35,460 bases of DNA from Eubacterium sp. (GTDB lineage: Bacteria; Bacillota; Clostridia; Lachnospirales; Lachnospiraceae): NCBI GenBank assembly GCA_022764165.1, contig JALERM010000175.1:1-35460 (forward strand), in the 5' to 3' direction. The first letter of the stretch is position 1; each line of letters begins with the position of its first letter. The position numbers were made by a program, and so were the translations under genes. Shown here piece after piece: positions 15,840 through 22,329 of this stretch. Below the pieces are notes generated by a model, which was given only the letters and a program-made list of their open reading frames with translations, was not told the origin of the DNA and did not search any database.

Positions 15840-16853
15840 ATGAAAAATATAGGTGTAATCGGAGCCGGAAGCTGGGGAACTGCCCTTGCATGGCTCCTGG
15901 AGAACAATGGGCACCATGTTACGATGTGGTCATATCGGGAAGATGAGGCACTTGCCCTTCAGACAGACCGGGAAAATCGTTCGAAACTTCCCGGTGTAAA
16001 ATTGCAGGATGATCTGCTGATCACCACAGACCTTCAGGCTGCTGTGGATGGGAAGGATATTCTGGTACTGGCCGTTCCTTCTCCGGCAATCAGAAGCACG
16101 GCAGGTAAAATGAGTCCTTTTATCCGTGAAAATCAGGTGATCGTCAATGTGGCAAAAGGTGTGGAAGCTGAGACACTTCTTACCATGAGCCAGATTATTG
16201 AACAGCAGATTCCGGGTGTGGATGTGGCAGTTCTTTCCGGACCCAGTCACGCAGAAGAAGTGGGAAGAGGTCTTCCCACCACCTGCGTGATCGGTGCACG
16301 AAAAAAGGAAACAGCGGAATATCTTCAGGAAGTATTCATGAGTCCCGTCTTCCGGGTATATACCAGCCCGGATATTCTCGGAATCGAACTGGGTGCTGCG
16401 TTGAAAAATGTAATTGCACTGGCCGCCGGTGTGGCTGATGGTATGGGATACGGAGATAATACAAAGGCGGCCTTGATAACGCGGGGAATCGCTGAAATAA
16501 GCCGTCTGGGTATCGCAATGGGTGCCCGTGCGGAAACATTCTTCGGGCTTTCCGGAATCGGTGATCTGATCGTTACCTGTGCCAGCGTGCACAGCAGAAA
16601 CAGAAAAGCCGGTTATCTGATGGGAAAAGGATATACGATGCAGGAAGCCATGGATGAAGTAAAGATGGTTGTGGAAGGCGTACATTCTGCAAAAGCGGCA
16701 TTATCCCTTTCGAAAAAGTACCATGTGGAAATGCCGATTGTGACAGAAATTAATCAAGTACTCTTTGAAAATAAAAAAGCATCCGATGCTGTCAATGAAC
16801 TGATGCTCAGGATGAAAAAAGATGAGATAGGTGAGGAGCTTTGGGAAAAATAA
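15840..16853 (+). CDS. gpsA: NAD(P)+-dependent glycerol-3-phosphate dehydrogenase
   Basis: GpsA reduces dihydroxyacetone phosphate to sn-glycerol-3-phosphate for lipid synthesis. The Rossmann motif GAGSWGTALAWLL starts at residue 6. VLSGPSHAEEV, GAALKNVIALAAGVADGMGY with the catalytic lysine, and the GLSGIGDLIVTC segment all match the family. Length 337 is usual. AGGAGG is 6 bases before ATG 15840. It completes the der-plsY-gpsA string and is followed by a strong bidirectional hairpin. Confidence 0.98.
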   Translation: MKNIGVIGAGSWGTALAWLLENNGHHVTMWSYREDEALALQTDRENRSKLPGVKLQDDLLITTDLQAAVDGKDILVLAVPSPAIRSTAGKMSPFIRENQVIVNVAKGVEAETLLTMSQIIEQQIPGVDVAVLSGPSHAEEVGRGLPTTCVIGARKKETAEYLQEVFMSPVFRVYTSPDILGIELGAALKNVIALAAGVADGMGYGDNTKAALITRGIAEISRLGIAMGARAETFFGLSGIGDLIVTCASVHSRNRKAGYLMGKGYTMQEAMDEVKMVVEGVHSAKAALSLSKKYHVEMPIVTEINQVLFENKKASDAVNELMLRMKKDEIGEELWEK

Positions 16854-16865
16854 AATAAAGGTTTA

Positions 16866-16910
16866 AAATTGCCCCGGGGAAAATGTAAAAATCCCCGGGG
16901 CAATTTTTAA
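16866..16910. terminator. Bidirectional terminator between gpsA and the aldo/keto reductase
   Basis: A perfect 15-bp stem pairs 16866-16880 with 16892-16906 around an A-rich loop, with T-rich ends on both strands. The central 29 bases differ from the rplS terminator by one base. Confidence 0.85.
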
Positions 16911-16913
16911 AGC

Positions 16914-17735
16914 TTATTTCATATCATCCGGAACGCCGGAGCTTTGGAATTGTTCATCCATGGCATCGATGGTCTTCATGTCGATTTCAGTCAGTTCAAA
17001 ATCGAATATATCGGCGTTGGAACGGATACGTTCCGGATGAACAGACTTGGGAATAACGGATATTCCTTTCTGTATCATCCAGCGCAGACCTACCTGAACA
17101 GCTGTTTTTCCATATTTCTCTCCGATCCGGATCAGAACATCCCGTTGGCTGTAAGCACCTCTGGCCAGCGGCGCATAGGCCTGTACAGCGATATTATGCT
17201 GCTGACAGTAGCAGGCCAGTTCAGAACGGTTCCAGAGAGGGTGGTATTCAATCTGGTTGACCGCAGGAACTATTCCTGATATTTCGAAAAGCTCCTGAAG
17301 GTGATGAATCTCGAAGTTGCTGACACCGATAGCTTTTGCTCTGCCGGACTGATAAATCTTCTCCAGACTGCGCCATGTATCCAGGTAACATCCGGGAACC
17401 GGCCAGTGAACCAGATAAAGATCCACATAGTCCAGCTGAAGACGTTCAAGACTCCGCTCAAAAGCCCCATCAACATTTCCGATGCGCTGTGCAGTGTTCC
17501 ATACTTTCGTGGTGATGAAAAGTTCACTTCGGGGAATGGATGAAGATTTGATGGCTCTTCCGACCCCGTCTTCATTTTTATAGACGGAAGCTGTGTCAAT
17601 CATGCGATAGCCGGCTTCCAGTGCATGAGAAATGGCTGTTTCCACTTCATTGGGACCGGTAGCTTTGTAGACACCCAGACCAAGCATCGGCATTTTATCC
17701 TGTGTATTTAAAGTTAAAGATGGGATAACCGTCAT
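16914..17735 (-). CDS. Aldo/keto reductase
   Basis: This is an NADPH-dependent oxidoreductase of the AKR superfamily, 273 residues. All four catalytic residues are visible: Asp47 and Tyr52 (DTASVYKNE), Lys77 (TTKVWN) and His110 (LYLVHWP). The C-terminal cofactor-binding segment ISVIPKSVHPERIRSN is typical, as is GVSNFEIHHL. The best known relatives in Firmicutes are 2,5-diketogluconate reductase-like or methylglyoxal reductase-like enzymes; the substrate cannot be told here. AAGGAGG lies upstream of ATG 17735, about 11 bases away. It is oriented against its neighbours and has no obvious tie to acetogenesis. Confidence 0.93.
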   Translation of the reverse strand: MTVIPSLTLNTQDKMPMLGLGVYKATGPNEVETAISHALEAGYRMIDTASVYKNEDGVGRAIKSSSIPRSELFITTKVWNTAQRIGNVDGAFERSLERLQLDYVDLYLVHWPVPGCYLDTWRSLEKIYQSGRAKAIGVSNFEIHHLQELFEISGIVPAVNQIEYHPLWNRSELACYCQQHNIAVQAYAPLARGAYSQRDVLIRIGEKYGKTAVQVGLRWMIQKGISVIPKSVHPERIRSNADIFDFELTEIDMKTIDAMDEQFQSSGVPDDMK

Positions 17736-17860
17736 AGGTGGAAAACCTCCTTATGTATAATTGCTAATCATGGTAACGACTTTTGACATCCATATCGAAA
17801 TGTCTGCATTAGTATATCACAAAAATATGAATGAAATAAGTAAAAAAATATTAAATATGT

Positions 17861-17889
17861 TTGACAGAATGAATAAAAAATAGTATGTT
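17861..17889 (+). promoter_or_regulatory. Possible upstream promoter in the CODH-operon leader
   Basis: TTGACA at 17861-17866, 17 bases, then TATGTT at 17884-17889. The -10 match is partial. A hairpin, GGGAA-AATAC-TTCCC, follows at 17911-17925. A second and better promoter lies at 18003. Confidence 0.4.
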
Positions 17890-18002
17890 AAAATAATGTC
17901 AAGAATACCTGGGAAAATACTTCCCTTTGGCATATTTCACAATTTTAGCTGAGGGCAATGGAAGAAAGTAGATTATTTTTCTGGCAAAATTTGCTGATTC
18001 TA

Positions 18003-18031
18003 TTGAATCTCTTGCTTAAATGGTTTATAAT
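18003..18031 (+). promoter_or_regulatory. Main promoter of the CODH/ACS operon
   Basis: TTGAAT at 18003-18008, a 17-base spacer, and a consensus TATAAT at 18026-18031. Transcription would begin near 18038, giving a leader of about 55 bases before the His-rich gene. It is the best candidate in the 357-base gap between the aldo/keto reductase and the operon, in which I see no other gene. Confidence 0.7.
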
Positions 18032-18041
18032 AAACAATAAT

Positions 18042-18057
18042 TGACAAAAGATTGTCA
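18042..18057. promoter_or_regulatory. Dyad at the CODH-operon transcription start (candidate operator)
   Basis: TGACAA-AAGA-TTGTCA is a perfect 6-bp dyad placed a few bases after the expected +1. A second small palindrome, CCTCTTGAGG, follows at 18061-18070 just before the ribosome site. The position suits a repressor site. The regulator is unknown. Confidence 0.45.
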
Positions 18058-18092
18058 TGTCCTCTTGAGGTTAAGAAAGGAGTTGATAGAAG

Positions 18093-18521
18093 ATGCATTT
18101 GATTAAGGATGAAAACGGTAATGTGATGCCGCATAATCATGGCGATGAACATACTCACGAGCATACACATCACGGTCACGATCATTCAGTGACACATTCG
18201 CATGAGCATAGCCACAGCGAAGGTCATGATCATGAACATACACATACTCATGATCACGGATGCAGTCACAGTCATGAATGTGGTTCAGGATGCAAAGATA
18301 CCGGAGCATGCAAGAATGAAACAGTTGCACTGCTTTCTTATATGCTGGATCATAATGAACATCATGCGGCAGAACTGGATCAGATGGCTGAAAATCTTCA
18401 GAAACTTGGCATGGATTCTGCAGCAAAGCAGATTAAAGACGCCGTATCTGATTTTCAGAAAGGCAATCTCCGTTTGAGTCTGGCATTGACAACAGTGAAA
18501 GAACAGTTGAAGGAGGCTTAG
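18093..18521 (+). CDS. Histidine-rich metal-binding protein, probable nickel chaperone/store
   Basis: This 142-residue soluble protein is first in the CODH operon. Residues 14-61 contain 21 histidines in alternating H-x-H pattern with Glu, Asp, Thr and Ser between. Four cysteines follow at 57, 63, 67 and 73. The C-terminal part (about 75-142) looks helical, with LLSYMLDHNEHHAAELDQM and DSAAKQIKDAVSDFQKGN. His-rich tracts of this kind bind Ni, Zn or Co. Next to cooT and cooC the simplest role is nickel buffering or delivery to CODH/ACS, by analogy with CooJ, although the His-rich part is N-terminal here. AAAGGAG lies before ATG 18093, and the stop overlaps the ribosome-site region of cooT. Confidence 0.8.
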   Translation: MHLIKDENGNVMPHNHGDEHTHEHTHHGHDHSVTHSHEHSHSEGHDHEHTHTHDHGCSHSHECGSGCKDTGACKNETVALLSYMLDHNEHHAAELDQMAENLQKLGMDSAAKQIKDAVSDFQKGNLRLSLALTTVKEQLKEA

Positions 18522-18524
18522 ATT

Positions 18525-18707
18525 ATGTGCCTGGCTACAGTATATAAAGACAGCGATGATACCGTCATCTGCCGAAATGTCAGCAAACTCACAGTGGAAG
18601 AGGACACTGTGATTATCCGTGACATTATGGGGGATGAAACAGTGGTAAAAGGCAGGATACTTATGGTGGATCTGGCTAACAGTATCGTGAAGCTTATCTG
18701 TGACTGA
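18525..18707 (+). CDS. cooT: CooT-family nickel-binding protein
   Basis: This is a 60-residue protein beginning MCLATVY. CooT proteins are small nickel-binding maturation factors of CODH, with the ligand at Cys2. Cys2 is present here, and a second Cys is at 16. The rest is short beta-strand sequence (TVIIRDIMGDETVVKGRIL, then VDLANSIVKLICD). The gene begins 4 bases after the His-rich gene, and AGGAGG (18511-18516) lies 8 bases before its ATG, so the two are co-translated. Its place between a His-rich protein and cooC supports a nickel-insertion role. Confidence 0.88.
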   Translation: MCLATVYKDSDDTVICRNVSKLTVEEDTVIIRDIMGDETVVKGRILMVDLANSIVKLICD

Positions 18708-18712
18708 TACGT

Positions 18713-18739
18713 TTTTGTTCTGCAGGGGTTAGAACAAAA
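18713..18739 (+). other. Intra-operon hairpin between cooT and cooC
   Basis: TTTTGTTCT at 18713-18721 pairs perfectly with AGAACAAAA at 18731-18739 around a 9-base loop. A T-rich stretch follows at 18746-18754. It could attenuate transcription or set an mRNA processing point between the small nickel genes and the structural genes. Confidence 0.45.
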
Positions 18740-18769
18740 CAGATATTTTTATTTAAGGAGGTGCCTCCA

Positions 18770-19540
18770 ATGGCGCATGTAATTGCAGTTGCCGGTAAAG
18801 GCGGGGTTGGTAAGACAACATTGTGCGGTCTTTTGATTCAATATCTTTGTGAACAGAACAAAGGTCCAATCCTTGCGGTGGATGCTGATGCAAACTCCAA
18901 TCTGAATGAAGTGCTTGGTGTGGAAGTAGAAGCTACACTGGGAGATGTCAGAGAGGAGATCGCACGGGCTGAGATGTCTAAAGATAATCCCATACCGCCG
19001 GGGATGAGTAAGGCGGATTATGCAGAGATGAAGTTCAGTAACGCAGTGGTGGAGGATGATGATTTTGATCTGCTGGTTATGGGAAGAACACAGGGCAAGG
19101 GATGTTATTGTTTTGTGAATGGACTTCTGCAGGCTCAGCTTGCAAAACTGCAGAATTCTTATCCGTATATGGTTGTGGATAATGAAGCGGGTATGGAGCA
19201 TATCAGCCGCGGGGTACTGCCCAGTATGCAGACCGCGATTCTTGTCAGCGACTGTTCCAGAAGAGGAATTCAGGCAGTCGGAAGAATTGCCCGACTCATC
19301 GAAGAGTGTGATCTGCATCCGCAGCAGATTGGCCTGATTGTGAACCGTGCACCGAATGGAGTGTTAAATGAAGGAACAAAAGAAGAAATCGAGATTCAGG
19401 GATTGAATCTTCTTGGTGTTGTTCCTCAGGACGAGCTGGTATATGAATACGACTGTGAAGGAAGACCAACCATTGAACTTCCCCAGGATTCTCCGGTTCG
19501 TGCAGCGTTAAAAGAAATCGTTGCAAAATTGAACCTGTAA
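18770..19540 (+). CDS. cooC: CooC-type nickel-insertion ATPase
   Basis: This is a MinD/NifH-like P-loop ATPase that drives nickel insertion into the C-cluster of CODH. The deviant Walker A GKGGVGKTT starts at residue 9. VDADANSNLNEVLG and VVDNEAGMEHISRG are the switch regions. The metal-binding pair Cys112-Tyr-Cys114 (GKGCYCF) lies at the position known for CooC1. I set the start at ATG 18770. The GTG at 18761 overlaps the ribosome site AAGGAGG itself and cannot be the start. Length 256 is usual. It is directly followed by the CODH gene. Confidence 0.95.
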   Translation: MAHVIAVAGKGGVGKTTLCGLLIQYLCEQNKGPILAVDADANSNLNEVLGVEVEATLGDVREEIARAEMSKDNPIPPGMSKADYAEMKFSNAVVEDDDFDLLVMGRTQGKGCYCFVNGLLQAQLAKLQNSYPYMVVDNEAGMEHISRGVLPSMQTAILVSDCSRRGIQAVGRIARLIEECDLHPQQIGLIVNRAPNGVLNEGTKEEIEIQGLNLLGVVPQDELVYEYDCEGRPTIELPQDSPVRAALKEIVAKLNL

Positions 19541-19576
19541 GGTTCTAAAATAAGTTAAACTTTAAGGAGGTTTAAA

Positions 19577-21469
19577 ATGAGTGAATTCAAATTAACTACC
19601 GTGGAAGAAATGGAAGCGGCTACAGCCAGACTTCTTGAAACGGGAGCGAAAGTGGGAGCTGATGCGTGGCAGCTCAGAGTAAAAAACCAGACTCCTCATT
19701 GTAAGTTTGGTGAGCAGGGTATCTGCTGCCGTATCTGTGCTATGGGACCATGTCGTATTACACCGAAGGCTCCGAGAGGAATCTGTGGATGTGACGCACA
19801 CGGTATCGTAGGACGTAACTATCTGAAGTTTACAGCAGGCGGTGCTGCTACTCACTCCGATCACGGACGTGAAATCTGCCATACTCTGTATTGCTCAGCA
19901 GCAGACGGCAACTACAAAGTAAAAGATCCTGACAAACTGATCCGCATCGCAAAAGAGTGGGGAGTAGAGACCGAAGGAAAAGATATCTATGATCTGGCTC
20001 ATGAGATGGCTGAAATCGGTCTGATGGAATACGGAAAACCATTTGGTATCCAGAGATTCCTGGACAGAATGCCGGCATCACAGAAACAGAGACTGATTGA
20101 TAATGAAATCGCACCGCGTGCTATCGACCGTGAAGTGTCTTCTTCCATGCATATGACTCATATGGGATGTTCTTCCAAACCGGAAGCACTGGTAAAACAG
20201 TCCCTGCGCTGCGGTCTCGCTGATGGATGGGGCGGTTCCATGATGGGAACAGAGTTCTCTGACGTACTGTTCGGAACTCCGAAGCCAATCGATACAGAAG
20301 CAAACCTTGGTGTTATGAATGTTGACAACGTAAATATCGTTGTTCATGGTCATGATCCGAGCCTTTCCGAGATGATCTGCGAATATGCTGATGATCCGGA
20401 AATGATCGCATATGCAAAAGAAATGGGAGCAAAAGGAATCACCGTATCCGGTGTTTGCTGTACATCCAACGAAGTAGCTATGCGCCGCGGTGTTCCGATG
20501 GCAGGTAACTTCCTGCAGCAGGAAAACGTAGTACTGACCGGAGCATGTGAAGCAATCGTAGTAGACGTTCAATGTATTTTCCCGGCGTTGGGACCTCTGA
20601 GCAAATGTTTCCACACCAAATTTATCACAACTTCTCCGATCGCTCAGATGCCGGATTCTGAATTTATCCGCTTCAGTGCTGAGACAGCAGGAGAAAATGC
20701 AAAAGCAATCGTTAAGATGGCGATTGAAAACTTCAAGAACAGAAAGCCTGAACTGGTACATATTCCGGATCTCAAACAGAAAGCGACTGTTGGTTATTCT
20801 GTAGAAGCAATCGTGAAAGTTCTGGATGGCGTTACCAATACACAGGTTGATGTGACAGGAACAACCAAACCATTGCTGGAATGTGTAACTTCCGGTGTTA
20901 TTCGTGGTGCTGTAGCTATGGTTGGATGTAACAATCCGAAGATTCGTCCTGACTATGCACATATCGAACTGATGAAGAAACTGATTGCTAACGATATTAT
21001 CGTTATTGCTTCCGGATGTGCCGCACAGGCTGCAGCTAAAGCAGGTCTTATGGATAAGGCGGCAAAGGATATCTGCGGAGCAGGTCTGAAACGTGTATGT
21101 GAACTGGCTGATATCCCGCCGGTACTGCACATGGGTTCCTGTGTTGATATTTCCCGTATGATGATTCTGGCCGCTGAACTTTCTAAAGATTCCGGTCTGG
21201 AAATCAACCAGCTTCCAGTTGTAGGATGTGCACCTGAATGGATGTCTGAAAAGGCAGTTTCCATCGGAAACTATGTAATTGGTACCGGTATCGATACCTT
21301 CCTGGGTGTTGATCCTTACGTAGGCGGTTCTGATCAGATGCAGGCGCTGCTGACTGAGGGAACAAGAAAATGGACAGGCGCAGCATTTACAGTTGAGACC
21401 GACATTGAAAAATTAGTAGATCTGATGATTGAAAGAATCGAAGAGAAGAGAGCTGCTCTGGGAATCTAA
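19577..21469 (+). CDS. acsA: Anaerobic CO dehydrogenase catalytic subunit (CODH of CODH/ACS)
   Basis: It reduces CO2 to CO at a Ni-Fe-S C-cluster and passes CO to AcsB. The N-terminal cysteines at 42 and 50 (D-cluster) and 51, 54, 59 and 72 (B-cluster) are in the canonical order. C-cluster ligands are all visible: His near 257 (VVHGHDPS), Cys294/295, Cys333, Cys451, Cys481 and Cys522. The acid-base lysine is near 559 (MSEKAVSIG). Length 630 is normal and nothing is missing. AAGGAGG precedes ATG 19577. It lies between cooC and a second CooC-like ATPase gene, in the order expected of clostridial acs operons. The symbol cooS is equally used. Confidence 0.98.
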   Translation: MSEFKLTTVEEMEAATARLLETGAKVGADAWQLRVKNQTPHCKFGEQGICCRICAMGPCRITPKAPRGICGCDAHGIVGRNYLKFTAGGAATHSDHGREICHTLYCSAADGNYKVKDPDKLIRIAKEWGVETEGKDIYDLAHEMAEIGLMEYGKPFGIQRFLDRMPASQKQRLIDNEIAPRAIDREVSSSMHMTHMGCSSKPEALVKQSLRCGLADGWGGSMMGTEFSDVLFGTPKPIDTEANLGVMNVDNVNIVVHGHDPSLSEMICEYADDPEMIAYAKEMGAKGITVSGVCCTSNEVAMRRGVPMAGNFLQQENVVLTGACEAIVVDVQCIFPALGPLSKCFHTKFITTSPIAQMPDSEFIRFSAETAGENAKAIVKMAIENFKNRKPELVHIPDLKQKATVGYSVEAIVKVLDGVTNTQVDVTGTTKPLLECVTSGVIRGAVAMVGCNNPKIRPDYAHIELMKKLIANDIIVIASGCAAQAAAKAGLMDKAAKDICGAGLKRVCELADIPPVLHMGSCVDISRMMILAAELSKDSGLEINQLPVVGCAPEWMSEKAVSIGNYVIGTGIDTFLGVDPYVGGSDQMQALLTEGTRKWTGAAFTVETDIEKLVDLMIERIEEKRAALGI

Positions 21470-21478
21470 TCTGGATTT

Positions 21479-21493
21479 CCGGAGAGTCTCCGG
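21479..21493. other. Short perfect palindrome after acsA
   Basis: CCGGAGA-G-TCTCCGG forms a tight GC-rich hairpin right after the acsA stop, with no T-run. Inside the operon it would more likely stabilise the 3' end of a processed message than terminate. Confidence 0.45.
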
Positions 21494-21537
21494 CGATTGA
21501 TAAATAGGTAAACTAAAATAAAGGTGGATGAAAGAGT

Positions 21538-22317
21538 ATGAAGATTGCAGTTACCGGTAAAGGCGGTGTGGGAAAGACAACATTTGCCGCAACGCTTGCC
21601 AGACTTTATGCGGAAGAAGGAAGGCACGTACTGGCCGCAGATGTGGATCCGGATGCCAATCTGGGTCTGGCACTGGGATTTTCCGAGGAAGAACTGGACA
21701 GCATCGTGCCCATCAGCAAGATGCGAAAACTGGTAGAGGAGAGAACAGGCGCAGGACCGGATAATCAGTATTATCGTATCAATCCCAAAGTAGACGATAT
21801 CCCGGATGCATACGGCAAAGTCTGCAATGGAGTGAAACTTCTGGTTCTTGGTACGGTTGAGACGGGTGGAGCCGGATGCGTATGTCCCGAACATGTAATG
21901 CTTCGGAGAATCATCAACAATCTGGTTCTTCACAGAGGCGATGTGGTTGTACTTGATATGGAAGCGGGGCTGGAACATATGGGCCGTGGAACAACGGAAG
22001 GTATGGATCAGTTTATCGTGGTCATTGAGCCAGGATCCAGAAGCATCCAGACTTATAAGAATGTAAAACGTCTTGCAAAAGATCTGGGTGTAAAGCAGGT
22101 ACATGTGGTTGCCAATAAAGTGCGGGATGAGAAAGATGAAGAGTTTGTCAAAGCTCATATTCCGGCAGAAGATCTGCTGGGATTCATCCATTACAATACG
22201 GAAATCATGGATGCGGATCGTCAGGGATGTTCCCCGTATGATTATAGTAAATCCGCAGTTGAAGAAATTCGTAAAATAAAAGCAATCATCGACAGAATTG
22301 ATGATGGCGGTAAATAG
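21538..22317 (+). CDS. acsF: CooC2/AcsF-type ATPase, probable ACS A-cluster maturation factor
   Basis: This is a second NifH/MinD-like ATPase: Walker A GKGGVGKTTFAATLAR at residue 8, DVDPDANLGLALGFSEEEL, and DMEAGLEHMGRGTTEGMD. The metal-binding Cys114-Val-Cys116 (GGAGCVCPEH) is present. It differs clearly from the upstream CooC in the region around residues 45-110. AcsF in Moorella activates acetyl-CoA synthase with nickel. Its place immediately before acsB, sharing the AGGAGG overlap at its stop codon, makes AcsF the best assignment, though CooC-type proteins partly overlap in function. 259 residues. Confidence 0.85.
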   Translation: MKIAVTGKGGVGKTTFAATLARLYAEEGRHVLAADVDPDANLGLALGFSEEELDSIVPISKMRKLVEERTGAGPDNQYYRINPKVDDIPDAYGKVCNGVKLLVLGTVETGGAGCVCPEHVMLRRIINNLVLHRGDVVVLDMEAGLEHMGRGTTEGMDQFIVVIEPGSRSIQTYKNVKRLAKDLGVKQVHVVANKVRDEKDEEFVKAHIPAEDLLGFIHYNTEIMDADRQGCSPYDYSKSAVEEIRKIKAIIDRIDDGGK

Positions 22318-22329
22318 GAGGAAAGAACA

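Noticed and set aside
18761-18769. GTG start for cooC
   Set aside because: The GTG shares bases with the ribosome site AAGGAGG, and ATG 18770 is ideally spaced.
21470-21537. Transcription terminator splitting the acs operon after acsA
   Set aside because: The palindrome lacks a T-run and the next gene is functionally linked, so processing or stability is more likely.
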